Assembly: GCF_013373795.3 (NCBI RefSeq)
Contig: NZ_CP088022.1
Location: 372,001-436,000 of the forward strand
Origin: Bradyrhizobium quebecense
GTDB lineage: Bacteria > Pseudomonadota > Alphaproteobacteria > Rhizobiales > Xanthobacteraceae
Length of the DNA stretch: 64,000 nt
Reading direction: 5' to 3'
This document shows, in pieces, positions 33,948-42,331 of this stretch. The notes under the pieces are model-generated. The model was not told the DNA's origin. It searched no databases and was given only the letters and a program-made list of their open reading frames with translations. The position numbers and the translations under genes were made by a program. Positions within the stretch are counted from its first letter, which is position 1, and every line of letters starts with the position of its first letter.

Positions 33948-35729
33948 ATGCGACATTTACGAATGACTAAAGATAAGCTTTTGACGATGACCAGCGCGGT
34001 CGCGCTCGTCGCAGCATCGGTCACTCTTGTCGCGCCGGCCCGCGCCGACGAGGCGGCCGCCAAGAAGTGGATCGACAGCGAATTCCAGCCGTCGACCCTC
34101 TCCAAGGACGACCAGATGAAGGAGATGCAGTGGTTCATCAAGGCCGCCGCCCCCTTCAAGGGCATGGAGATCAACGTCGTCTCCGAGACCCTGACGGTGC
34201 ACGAATATGAATCCCGCACGCTCGCCAAGGCGTTCGAGGAGATCACCGGCATCAAGGTCAAGCACGACATCATCCAGGAAGGTGACGTCGTCGAAAAGAT
34301 CCAGACCCAGATGCAGTCCGGCAAGAACGTCTATGACGGCTGGATCAACGACTCCGACTTCATCGGCACCCACTTCCGTTACGGCCAGGCCGTCGACCTG
34401 ACCGAGTGGATGAAGGGCGAAGCCAAGGACGTCACCGATCCGATGCTCGACGTCGACGACTTCATCGGCAAGTCGTTCACGACCGCACCGAACGGTCACC
34501 TCTATCAGCTGCCCGACCAGCAGTTCGCGAACCTCTATTGGTTCCGCTACGACTGGTTCACCAACCCGGAATACAAGGCCAAGTTCAAGGCCAAGTACGG
34601 CTACGACCTCGGCGTGCCCGTGAACTGGTCGGCCTATGAAGATATCGCCGACTTCTTCACCAACGACATCAAGGAGATCAGCGGCGTCAAGGTCTACGGC
34701 CATATGGACTATGGCAAGAAGGACCCCTCGCTCGGCTGGCGTTTCACCGACGCCTGGCTGTCGATGGCCGGCAACGGCGACAAGGGTCTCCCGAACGGCC
34801 TGCCGGTCGACGAATGGGGCATCCGCATGGAAGGCTGCCGTCCGGTCGGCTCGTCGGTCGAGCGTGGCGGCGACGTCAACGGCCCGGCGGCGGTCTATTC
34901 GATCGTCAAGTATCTCGACTGGATGAAGAAGTATGCTCCCCCGCAGGCGCAGGGCATGACCTTCTCCGAGTCGGGCCCGGTGCCTTCGCAGGGCAACATC
35001 GCCCAGCAGATCTTCTGGTACACAGCCTTCACCGCCGACATGGTGAAGCCGGGGATTGCCGTGATGAACGCGGACGGTACGCCGAAGTGGCGTATGGCTC
35101 CGTCGCCGCACGGCTCGTACTGGAAGGACGGCATGAAGCTCGGCTACCAGGACGTGGGTTCGGCCACGCTGCTGAAGTCGACCCCGGTCGACCGCCGCAA
35201 GGCGGCCTGGCTCTACCTGCAGTTCATCGTCTCCAAGACGACGAGCCTGAAGAAGAGCCAAGTCGGTCTCACCTTCATCCGTGAATCCGACATCTGGGAC
35301 AAGTCGTTCACCGAGCGCGCGCCGAAGCTCGGCGGTCTGATCGAGTTCTACCGCTCGCCTGCGCGCGTGCAGTGGACCCCGACCGGCAACAACGTGCCTG
35401 ACTATCCGAAGCTCGCTCAGCTCTGGTGGCAGAACATCGGCGATGCGTCGTCCGGTGCGAAGACGCCGCAAGCTGCGATGGACGCGCTCGCCGCGGCCCA
35501 GGATTCGGTGATGGAGCGTCTTGAGAAGTCCGGTGTGCAGGGTGCCTGCGGACCGAAGCTGAACAAGAAGGAAACCGCCGAGTACTGGTACAAGAAGGCC
35601 GAGAAGGACGGCACCATCGCTCCGCAGCGCAAGCTCGCGAACGAAAAGCCGAAGGGCGAAACGATCGACTACGACACGCTGATCAAGTCGTGGCCGGCGA
35701 GCCCGCCCAAGCGCGCCGAAGCTAAGTAA
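33948..35729 (+). CDS. glpV: Glycerol ABC importer substrate-binding protein GlpV
   Basis: A 593-residue periplasmic solute-binding protein of the extracellular-binding-protein-1 type, unusually large like its rhizobial counterpart. It has a signal peptide (1-33, ending APARA) and two lobes connected by typical hinge stretches (TLAKAFEEITGIKVKHDI, QLPDQQFANLYWFRYDWF, GPVPSQGNIAQQIFWY). ATG has a strong GGAGG; high codon bias suggests strong expression. It captures glycerol for GlpPQST. A strong terminator follows. Confidence 0.93.
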   Translation: MRHLRMTKDKLLTMTSAVALVAASVTLVAPARADEAAAKKWIDSEFQPSTLSKDDQMKEMQWFIKAAAPFKGMEINVVSETLTVHEYESRTLAKAFEEITGIKVKHDIIQEGDVVEKIQTQMQSGKNVYDGWINDSDFIGTHFRYGQAVDLTEWMKGEAKDVTDPMLDVDDFIGKSFTTAPNGHLYQLPDQQFANLYWFRYDWFTNPEYKAKFKAKYGYDLGVPVNWSAYEDIADFFTNDIKEISGVKVYGHMDYGKKDPSLGWRFTDAWLSMAGNGDKGLPNGLPVDEWGIRMEGCRPVGSSVERGGDVNGPAAVYSIVKYLDWMKKYAPPQAQGMTFSESGPVPSQGNIAQQIFWYTAFTADMVKPGIAVMNADGTPKWRMAPSPHGSYWKDGMKLGYQDVGSATLLKSTPVDRRKAAWLYLQFIVSKTTSLKKSQVGLTFIRESDIWDKSFTERAPKLGGLIEFYRSPARVQWTPTGNNVPDYPKLAQLWWQNIGDASSGAKTPQAAMDALAAAQDSVMERLEKSGVQGACGPKLNKKETAEYWYKKAEKDGTIAPQRKLANEKPKGETIDYDTLIKSWPASPPKRAEAK

Positions 35730-35768
35730 GGCGGTAAGGCTTGACCGCCCACGCCATCCGCAAACTGC

Positions 35769-35798
35769 AAAAGGCCGGGAGCAATCCCGGCCTTTTTT
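35769..35798 (+). terminator. Rho-independent terminator of the glp operon
   Basis: AAAAGGCCGGGA, loop GCAA, TCCCGGCCTTTTTT: a 12-bp stem with a six-T tail, 40 bp after the glpV stop. Confidence 0.92.
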
Positions 35799-35900
35799 GC
35801 TGGATCTGCGGCTGTGGAGACCGGTTCAGGATTGTGCTCAAATGACGCGATGAGATCATATGCGTCTGCCGTCATCGCATCATGATCCCGGAGTTTCGCC

Positions 35901-36611
35901 ATGCGCATGACTTTCCGCTGCGACCCGCGGCTTGCCGATCATCTGCCGCGGCCGTTCCCGGCCCGCACTGCGTTGCCCGATTGGCTGCGTGCGATGCCGG
36001 CGAAGGCGCATTCAGACATCCACGACCGCGAGATCCGCACGGTCAAGCAATGCCCGCCCTTCGTCGATGCGATGGCCCATGGGGTCATGATCCCGTTGCC
36101 TTGCGATGTCAGGGTCGAGCGCGGCGCATTCGCCTGGGATTGGGACATTCCGGAGCCGGCAACGGAGGGCCATCCGCGCGCGCCGCTCAGCTTTCATCCC
36201 GTCGCGCAATTCGCCGGCGCGCCGTTCGCCAACGGGCAGGCCGCGCTGAAATTCAACAGCTTCTGGACCATCGAGCTCGAGCCGGGCTGGTCGCTGTTCG
36301 CGACGCATCCGGTCAATCGCGACGACCTGCCGTTCCGAGTGATCTCGGGGCTGGTCGACGCCGACCGGTTTCACGATGGCGGCATCAATTTCCCGGCGGT
36401 CTGGACCCAGCCTGATTTCGCCGGCGTGCTGCCGAAGGGGACGCCGGTCGTGCAATGCTTCGCGGTGCCGCGCGCGGCTCCCGAACTGGTGTTCGAGGCG
36501 TTCGACGATGCGCATCGCGAGGCCTATTCGAAAGTCGTCGGCGAGGTGCTGGCTGCGCCCAATGTCTATCGCAAGCATTTCCGCGCCAAGCGCGGCCGGT
36601 TAGTGACTTAA
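35901..36611 (+). CDS. Conserved-looking hypothetical protein, cytoplasmic (236 aa)
   Basis: A 236-residue soluble protein with no signal or membrane segment. Notable stretches are ALPDWLRAMPAK, TVKQCPPFVDAM, HGVMIPLPCDV, SFHPVAQFAGAPF and VNRDDLPFRVISGLVD; the composition is beta-rich. I recognise no named domain with confidence. Two in-frame ATGs start the gene (35901, 35907). Its end overlaps the tail of the converging TPR gene by 12 bp, so the two transcripts are complementary at their 3' ends. Confidence 0.75.
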   Translation: MRMTFRCDPRLADHLPRPFPARTALPDWLRAMPAKAHSDIHDREIRTVKQCPPFVDAMAHGVMIPLPCDVRVERGAFAWDWDIPEPATEGHPRAPLSFHPVAQFAGAPFANGQAALKFNSFWTIELEPGWSLFATHPVNRDDLPFRVISGLVDADRFHDGGINFPAVWTQPDFAGVLPKGTPVVQCFAVPRAAPELVFEAFDDAHREAYSKVVGEVLAAPNVYRKHFRAKRGRLVT

Positions 36612-37412
36612 CGTTGCACGCAGCGCGCGCTCATCGAGCCACAGCCGGCCGTGCGGGGCCGAGGTCAGCGCCATCGCGATCGATCCGAACAGCTGTGGGC
36701 GTAGGGCATAGGCGCGCGCGAAGGCCTGCATCGCGGCGTCGGGCTCGCCGCTTTCCTGCAGCGTGATCCCCAGATTGAGTGCCGCTTCGGCATAATCCGG
36801 CTTGATCTCGAGCGCCTTGCGATAGGCGCGTGCGGCGCTGTCGTGATCGCGCATATCCTGCCTTGCGACGCCAAGATCGAACCACACCGAGGCCGGCGCC
36901 GCGCTCGCAACGGCGTGCTCGAGCAGGCCTGCGGCCTTGGCGAGGTCGCCATCCTCCCAGGCCAGCCGGCCAAGTCTTGCGTTGGCTTCCTGATGCTCCG
37001 GGATGGCCTTGAGGATCGCCTCCCAGGCCTCGCGGGCCTGTGCCTTGCGGCCGGCCAGTTCCAGCGTGCGTGCCTTCTCGAGGAAAGCTTCGCGTTGCGG
37101 CTTGAGCGCGATGGCGCGGTCGAGATGCGTCAGTGCCGCATCGAATTCGCCGCCGCTGCGGGCGAGGCGCCCCGCGAGCAGCCGCGCCGCCGCATTGTCC
37201 GGGCGCCGCGCCAGGCTGGTCTCGATATGCCTGCGGGCCGGCGCGATCTCGCCTTTGGCGAACAATACGGCAGCGAGCAGATGGCTCAGCATCGGCTCGC
37301 CGGGCTGGCGCGCAAGGCCGCGCTCGCAGAGCTCGATCGCCTCGCCATGCCGGCCGCCATTGAAGGCGACGGTCGCGCGGCGAACGATATCCTCGGCGTT
37401 GTTGTTGTTCAT
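36600..37412 (-). CDS. Tetratricopeptide-repeat (TPR) protein
   Basis: A 270-residue protein composed of about seven TPR helices-turn-helices (e.g. NGGRHGEAIELCERGLARQP, AALTHLDRAIALKPQ-like units, DSAARAYRKALEIKPDYAEA), without signal peptide or enzymatic domain. It probably scaffolds protein interactions. ATG 37412 (MNNNNAEDI) is preferred to the in-frame start 15 bp upstream. It converges with and overlaps the preceding hypothetical gene by 12 bp. Confidence 0.85.
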   Translation of the reverse strand: MNNNNAEDIVRRATVAFNGGRHGEAIELCERGLARQPGEPMLSHLLAAVLFAKGEIAPARRHIETSLARRPDNAAARLLAGRLARSGGEFDAALTHLDRAIALKPQREAFLEKARTLELAGRKAQAREAWEAILKAIPEHQEANARLGRLAWEDGDLAKAAGLLEHAVASAAPASVWFDLGVARQDMRDHDSAARAYRKALEIKPDYAEAALNLGITLQESGEPDAAMQAFARAYALRPQLFGSIAMALTSAPHGRLWLDERALRATLSH

Positions 37413-37490
37413 TCCGTGCGCGACCAACTATAGGCTTGTCCGTTATGGACCATGCTATGCGCCGCCGGGGATCATGACCAGCGCCTGAAG

Positions 37491-37518
37491 AAAGGCCGGG
37501 AGCGCTCCCGGCCTTTTT
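37491..37518. terminator. Strong orphan terminator hairpin
   Basis: AAAGGCCGGGAGC followed directly by its complement GCTCCCGGCCTTT and a T-rich tail (TTTTTCTTTT) on the plus strand; 13-bp stem. No plus-strand protein gene ends nearby. It may terminate the minus-strand OYE transcript (reverse tail TTTCTTC) or a short plus-strand RNA starting near 37440. Confidence 0.8.
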
Positions 37519-37547
37519 CTTTTGTCGCAATTCCAGGATTCTCTTTC

Positions 37548-37652
37548 GTCATTCCGGGGCGCGCGAAGCGCGAGCCTGGAATCCATCCTGACGCAAGTGA
37601 TGCGGATCAGTGGATTCCGGGTCTGCGCCTGGCGGCGCATCCCGGAATGACG
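37548..37652. repeat. Intergenic repeat (CGTCATTCCGGG type)
   Basis: Ends are CGTCATTCCGGGGCGCGCGA and CGCATCCCGGAATGACG, with inner pair CTGGAATCCA/TGGATTCCGG. Same family as 49975-50098. Confidence 0.85.
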
Positions 37653-37677
37653 GTGTGGAGAGAGAGCGGACCGGGTT

Positions 37678-38781
37678 TCACTCCGCCGCTTCGGTCGCCT
37701 TTAGCGTCGGATAATCCGTGTAGCCCTTGGCGCCGCCGCCGTAGAAGGTCGCCTTGTCCCAGTCGTTGAGCGGGGCGCCGGCCTTGAGCCGCTCGACCAG
37801 ATCGGGATTCGAGATGAACGGCTTGCCGAACGCGATCAGGTCGGCGGCACCTGCCTCCAGCACCTTCTCCGCCAGCGCGAAGTCGTAGCCGTTGTTGGCG
37901 ACATAGGCCTGCTTGAAGCGCTTGCGCAGTGAGGCGTAGTCGAACGGCGCGACGTCGCGCGGGCCGCCGGTCGCGCCCTCGATGACGTGGATATAGGTCA
38001 GCTTGAGCGCATTGAGCTGGTCGACGATGTAGTCGAACAGCGGTTGCGGATTGGAGTCGGAGACGTCGTTGGCCGGCGTCACCGGCGAGATGCGGATGCC
38101 GGTACGCTCGGCGCCGGCCTCCTTGGCGACCACCTTGGAGACCTCCAGCATCAGCTGGGCGCGCTTCTCGATCGAACCGCCATAGGCGTCGGTGCGCTTG
38201 TTGGTACCGTCCTTCGCGAACTGGTCGAGCAAATAGCCGTTGGCGCCATGAATCTCGACGCCGTCGAAGCCGGCCGCCAGCGCATTCGCGGTGCCGCGCT
38301 TGAAATCCTCGATGATCCCGGGGATTTCCGACAGTTCGAGCGCGCGCGGTTCGGACACGTCGGCGAAGGTGCCGTTCACGAAGGTCTTGGTCTTGGCGCG
38401 GATCGCGCTCGGCGCCACCGGCGCACCGCCATTCGGCTGCAGCGAGGTGTGCGAAATACGGCCGACATGCCAGAGCTGGATGAAGATGTGGCCGCCGCGC
38501 TCATGCACGCGATCGGTGACCTTGCGCCAGGCCGCGACCTGTTCCTTCGAATAGATGCCGGGGGTGTCCTGATAGCCCTGGCCCTGCTGCGAGACCTGGC
38601 TCGCCTCGGTGATCAAGAGGCCGGCGGAGGCGCGCTGGCCGTAATAGTCCACCGCGAGCGGGCTTGGCACCATACCGGGCGGCACCGCGCGATTACGCGT
38701 CAGCGGCGCCATCACGAAGCGGTTCGGCAGCGTCAGTGGGCCAAGCTTGTAGGGCTCGAGAAGTTTGGTCGATTGGCTCAT
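37678..38781 (-). CDS. Old Yellow Enzyme-family alkene reductase (NemA/XenB-like)
   Basis: A 367-residue FMN-dependent (beta/alpha)8 enzyme. N-terminal LGPLTLPNRFVMAPLTRNRA, the active-site region HIFIQLWHVGRISH, and GFDGVEIHGANGYLLDQFA with the substrate-binding His-Gly-Ala-Asn are characteristic, as is the C-terminal FGKPFISNPDLVERL. It reduces activated C=C bonds or nitro compounds with NADPH. ATG 38781 is chosen by alignment to the usual N-terminus; the frame extends 48 codons further without family similarity. The SDR gene upstream in the same direction may be cotranscribed (88-bp gap). Confidence 0.92.
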   Translation of the reverse strand: MSQSTKLLEPYKLGPLTLPNRFVMAPLTRNRAVPPGMVPSPLAVDYYGQRASAGLLITEASQVSQQGQGYQDTPGIYSKEQVAAWRKVTDRVHERGGHIFIQLWHVGRISHTSLQPNGGAPVAPSAIRAKTKTFVNGTFADVSEPRALELSEIPGIIEDFKRGTANALAAGFDGVEIHGANGYLLDQFAKDGTNKRTDAYGGSIEKRAQLMLEVSKVVAKEAGAERTGIRISPVTPANDVSDSNPQPLFDYIVDQLNALKLTYIHVIEGATGGPRDVAPFDYASLRKRFKQAYVANNGYDFALAEKVLEAGAADLIAFGKPFISNPDLVERLKAGAPLNDWDKATFYGGGAKGYTDYPTLKATEAAE

Positions 38782-38869
38782 GTGAAACGGTTCCAGACAA
38801 TGATCGATGAGGAGAGAGTTGTGCATTGCCGCGACGAGCGCAATGGCCGGGATATGCCCAGTTTGCAGG

Positions 38870-39730
38870 CTAGCTGCGCACGATTCCGCCCATGTGGCCG
38901 GCATCGAGGAACAAGGTGTGCGCATTCACATAGGAGGATTCATTCGAAATCAGGAACAGCGCAGCATAGGCGACCTCCCAGCCGGTGCCCTGGCGGCCGA
39001 AAGGCACTGTCACGGCGCGGTCCGATCGCCTGCGGCTGGCATCGCGGCCCATCGGCGTGTCCATGAAGCCGGGCGCGATCACATTGCAGCGAATGCCCTT
39101 GTCCTCGCCGGCCCGCGCGATCGCCCGGCCGAGCGCGATCTGCGCCGCCTTGGAGGATTCATAGGCCGGGTTGCGGCCGCCGGCGCGCTGGCTCGCCATC
39201 GAGGAGATCAGGATGATCGCGCCGCCCGGCGCCATCACCTCGAGCGCCTGCTGCGCGAACAGCATGTGGCTGCGCACATTGACTGCGTAGTCGCGGTCCC
39301 AGGCTTCCGCCGTCATCTTCGGCAGCGACAGGCCGGAAGAAATGCCGACATTCAGCGCCAGCCCGTCGAGCCCGCCGAGCCTCTCGGCGCAGCGTTCGAC
39401 CGCGGGCGCGATCGCCGCGATGTCGGAGACATCGACCACATCGGTGAAGGCCTTGCCGCCTTCGCCCGTGATTTGCGCGACGGTGTCGTCGGCGGCTGCC
39501 TTGTTGACGTCGAGGCACGCGACCGAGGCGCCTTCGCGCGCGAACAGCACGCTCATCGCGCGGCCGTTGCCGATCGGCGGCGCTTCATCCACGGTCGTGC
39601 GCTGGCCCGCACCGACCACGATGATGCGCCGGCCGGCCAGGCGGCCGTGGTTCGTCGCAAGTCCGAGCGATTCCGCATGCAGCGAGGCGGACGGATCGAT
39701 GGCTTGCGGTGCGCGGGTTGTGGTCGGCAT
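38870..39730 (-). CDS. Short-chain dehydrogenase/reductase with an enlarged cofactor loop
   Basis: A 286-residue SDR. The catalytic Ser and Tyr-x3-Lys are in ISSMASQRAGGRNPAYESSK, with NVGISSG at the NNAG position and NVIAPGFMDTPMG after strand six. The glycine-rich motif is lengthened: GAGQRTTVDEAPPIGNG instead of the compact TGxxxGIG, and the N-terminus has a ~28-residue extension. Substrate unknown; the adjacent OYE may act on the same compounds. Confidence 0.88.
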   Translation of the reverse strand: MPTTTRAPQAIDPSASLHAESLGLATNHGRLAGRRIIVVGAGQRTTVDEAPPIGNGRAMSVLFAREGASVACLDVNKAAADDTVAQITGEGGKAFTDVVDVSDIAAIAPAVERCAERLGGLDGLALNVGISSGLSLPKMTAEAWDRDYAVNVRSHMLFAQQALEVMAPGGAIILISSMASQRAGGRNPAYESSKAAQIALGRAIARAGEDKGIRCNVIAPGFMDTPMGRDASRRRSDRAVTVPFGRQGTGWEVAYAALFLISNESSYVNAHTLFLDAGHMGGIVRS

Positions 39731-39837
39731 GGCGTGCTCCCTGACGTCTTGTTGTTGTCAGGGAGCAGTAGCACGGCCGGGCGTGCGAGGCGACGTGTTC
39801 GCCGTAGCGGGAAAATCCCGCGGTGGGGAATATCGCG

Positions 39838-40341
39838 TCAGCTCACGCCGAGGAAATCGCGCTTGCCGATCTCGACGCCGTTGTGGCGCAGGATGCCGTG
39901 CGCGGTGACGGCGTGGAAATAGAAGTTCGGGAACGAGAAGGCGCTGACGAATTGCTGGCCCTTCAGGGTCATGGTTCGATCTGCGCCGATCGGGAAGGTG
40001 ACGTCCTTGGCGTCGGCGCCGTCGAACTGCTCCGGCTTGAACGATTTCACATAGTCGATCGTCTTCGCCAGCCGCTGCTTCAGTTCGCCGAAGCTCTTCT
40101 CGGTGTCGGGCGTCGACGGCACCTCGCTATGGGTCAGCCGCGCACAGCCGCGTGCGGCGTGATCGCAGACCAGCTGCACCTGCTTGGTCAGCGGCAGCAT
40201 GTCCGCATAGAGCCGCGATCCCAGCAGCACCTCGGGCGCGATCTTCTTCGCTTCGCAATGCGCCTCGGCCTTGGTCAGCTCGCCGGTGAGGCTGTTGAGG
40301 ATCTGCAAGTAAGCGGGGACGACGGCGTCATAAAAGGACAT
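39838..40341 (-). CDS. DUF1993 family protein
   Basis: A 167-residue soluble helical protein of the DUF1993 family (MSFYDAVVPAYLQILNSLTG; SRLYADMLPLTKQVQL; PNFYFHAVTAHGILRHNGVE), related in fold to the DinB/YfiT four-helix metal-binding proteins; His residues in the last segment could be ligands. Function unknown. ATG 40341 starts the family N-terminus; the upstream in-frame sequence is repeat DNA. Confidence 0.85.
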   Translation of the reverse strand: MSFYDAVVPAYLQILNSLTGELTKAEAHCEAKKIAPEVLLGSRLYADMLPLTKQVQLVCDHAARGCARLTHSEVPSTPDTEKSFGELKQRLAKTIDYVKSFKPEQFDGADAKDVTFPIGADRTMTLKGQQFVSAFSFPNFYFHAVTAHGILRHNGVEIGKRDFLGVS

Positions 40342-40475
40342 GTGGATGCTCTTTGTTCTGATGAAATCCGGATCTGCCGAACGGCGATGCTGCACATGGG
40401 GCCGCGAAGGGAAGAATACAACTGCGGACGGCTGTAACACTTCGTCAAATATTCTGCGTGTGCTGCCGGATATTG

Positions 40476-40588
40476 ATCCGTCATCCTGAGGTGCGAGCCT
40501 CTTCGGCGAGCCTCGAAGGATGCACGGCCCCGATGTGGCCGATTCATCCTTCGAGGCTCGCTCCGCTCGCACCTCAGGATGACGGATC
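40476..40588. repeat. Intergenic repeat (GATCCGTCATCCTGAGGTGC type)
   Basis: An almost perfect inverted repeat with ends GATCCGTCATCCTGAGGTGC and GCACCTCAGGATGACGGATC, inner arms GCCTCGAAGGAT/ATCCTTCGAGGC. One of three tandemly placed repeats that fill the 456-bp gap 40342-40797; I see no gene there. Confidence 0.9.
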
Positions 40589-40600
40589 ACCAGATTCTGC

Positions 40601-40680
40601 GTAGCCCGGATGGAGCGCAGCCCGATCCGGGGGCCGCGTTGGTTGTCCTTCCGGATTTCGCTTCGCTCCATCCGAGCTAC
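40601..40680. repeat. Intergenic repeat (GTAGCCCGGATGGAGCGCAG type)
   Basis: Left arm GTAGCCCGGATGGAGCGCAG, right arm CGCTCCATCCGAGCTAC. Diverged copy of the element at 16896-16981. Confidence 0.85.
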
Positions 40681-40711
40681 GGAGAATGAGCAGCGAGACT
40701 GCTACTGGTGG

Positions 40712-40755
40712 CCGTCGACCCTTCGAGACGCGCTTCGCGCTCCTCAGGGTGACGG
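40712..40755. repeat. Short CCGTCGACCCTTCGAGACGC-type repeat
   Basis: A truncated relative of the 27585 family: CCTTCGAGACGCGCTTCGCG then CTCCTCAGGGTGACGG. Third repeat in this gap. Confidence 0.7.
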
Positions 40756-40797
40756 TTCAAAAGCGCTGCTAGCTACGCAGAAAGCCCGACGACGTCC

Positions 40798-42153
40798 CTA
40801 CCGCATCGGCGGCATCGCGGCGTCTGCGGCCGGCTGCGTGCGGCTACCGCCGCGCATCCGCGCCAAGAGCTCCGCGGTCGGCCAGGAATCCGCCGGCAGG
40901 CCGTATTTCATCTGCATCGCCTTCACCGCGCTGCGGCTCGCCTGGCCGAGCACCCCGTCGATCTTGCCGACGTCGTAGCCGGTGCGCGCCAGCAGCGATT
41001 GCAGCTCCTTGATCTCGCCAAACGGTAGCTGCGCCACCGGCGCGTGCGGCCGCTGCATCGGCGGCGCGCCTGCGATGCGGCCGGCGAGATAGCCGGCGGT
41101 GGTCGAGTAGATCAGCGAGTTATTCCACTCGGTGTAGGCGGCGAAGTTTGGATAAGCGAGGAACGCCGGACCCATGCGGCCCATCGGCAGCAGCAGCGAG
41201 GCCGGCATCTCGTCATTTGGCAACGGCTTGCCGTCGGTCAGGCTGACGCCGAGCGCAACCCATTTCGAACGCGGCAGCTTGACGGTGAGGTCGGCCTGGT
41301 CCCAAGGAAAATTCGCGGCCTGCGGCACGCGCACCTCCTGCAGCCACGGCTCGCCGCGCCGCCACTTCAATCCGTTGGCGATGTAATTTGCGGTCGAGCC
41401 GATCACGTCGGGGCCGCTGGCGAGCAGATTGCGATGGCCGTCGCCGTCATAGTCGACGGCATAGTTGAAATAGTGCGTCGGCAAAAATTGCGTCTGGCCG
41501 AGCTCGCCGGCCCACGAGCCGATCATCTCGTCGGGCGTCAGGTCGCCGCGCTCGATGATCTTCAGCGCCGCGATGGTCTCGCCCTGGAACATCTCCGAGC
41601 GGCGGCAATCATAGGCCAGTGACACCAGCGATTTCAGTGTCGGCAGATTGCCCATCTGGGCGCCGAAATCGCTCTCCAGTCCCCAGAACGCGGCGATCAC
41701 CGCCGGCGGCACGCCATACTCCTTCTCGGCGCGCGCGAACGCGGCGGCATAGGTCCGGATGTACTGCTGGCCCTGCTGCATCCGGTAGTTCGCAGCCATG
41801 CGGCCGGCGAACTGGGTGAAGATCTGGCCGAACACGCGCTGGCCGCGGTCGCGGTTGACGATGCCCTGGTCGTAGACCAGGTAGGGCGCCGCTTCCGCGA
41901 TCGTGCGCTGCGAGACGCCGGCGGCGACCGCCTTCTGCTTCAGCTCGGCGAGGAAGCGATCGAAGCTCTGCCCGTTGTGGCAGGACGCAGCCCTTGGCGA
42001 CGCCACCGCGGCCGGGCGCGGCCTGACCGGGGCGGAGCCTGCGGGACTGGGCAGCGGCTGTTGCGCCTGACCCAGCGAGGAGAGCGCCAGCACCCCCGCG
42101 ATCGCTGCGATCATGATCGGGGCGCGGAGGGGAGATGCTGGCATCGATGTCAC
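40798..42153 (-). CDS. Lytic murein transglycosylase, MltB type (GH103) with peptidoglycan-binding domain
   Basis: A 451-residue exported enzyme: signal peptide (to ~30, SLGQAQ), a proline-rich spacer, the SLT_2/GH103 catalytic domain (~60-360) with catalytic Glu160 in AAFWGLESDFGAQMG, and a C-terminal PG_binding_1 domain (~380-440, ELQSLLARTGYDVGKIDGVL). It cleaves the MurNAc-GlcNAc bond with 1,6-anhydro product formation during wall remodelling. There is no lipobox, so it is probably soluble, unlike E. coli MltB. Starts GTG 42153 and ATG 42144 are both possible. Divergent from the sensor kinase. Confidence 0.9.
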   Translation of the reverse strand: MTSMPASPLRAPIMIAAIAGVLALSSLGQAQQPLPSPAGSAPVRPRPAAVASPRAASCHNGQSFDRFLAELKQKAVAAGVSQRTIAEAAPYLVYDQGIVNRDRGQRVFGQIFTQFAGRMAANYRMQQGQQYIRTYAAAFARAEKEYGVPPAVIAAFWGLESDFGAQMGNLPTLKSLVSLAYDCRRSEMFQGETIAALKIIERGDLTPDEMIGSWAGELGQTQFLPTHYFNYAVDYDGDGHRNLLASGPDVIGSTANYIANGLKWRRGEPWLQEVRVPQAANFPWDQADLTVKLPRSKWVALGVSLTDGKPLPNDEMPASLLLPMGRMGPAFLAYPNFAAYTEWNNSLIYSTTAGYLAGRIAGAPPMQRPHAPVAQLPFGEIKELQSLLARTGYDVGKIDGVLGQASRSAVKAMQMKYGLPADSWPTAELLARMRGGSRTQPAADAAMPPMR

Positions 42154-42331
42154 CGGCTGGCAAAGGGGGGATCAAGGCCCGATCTGCATACACCAGGGCG
42201 ATACCGGGCAACAACGGGGGTGCCGGTCTTAGACCAATTGGGCTTCGGCAGGTTGAGACGCCGCCGCTATGATCCGGCCAGGTGATTCGCGGGCAGGGGT
42301 GTCGGCGGATCGATCACGCCCGGAGCGGCCG

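Noticed and set aside
40476..40755. Possible CRISPR array from closely spaced repeats
   Set aside because: The three blocks belong to different families and each is internally palindromic with no regular unique spacers; no cas genes.
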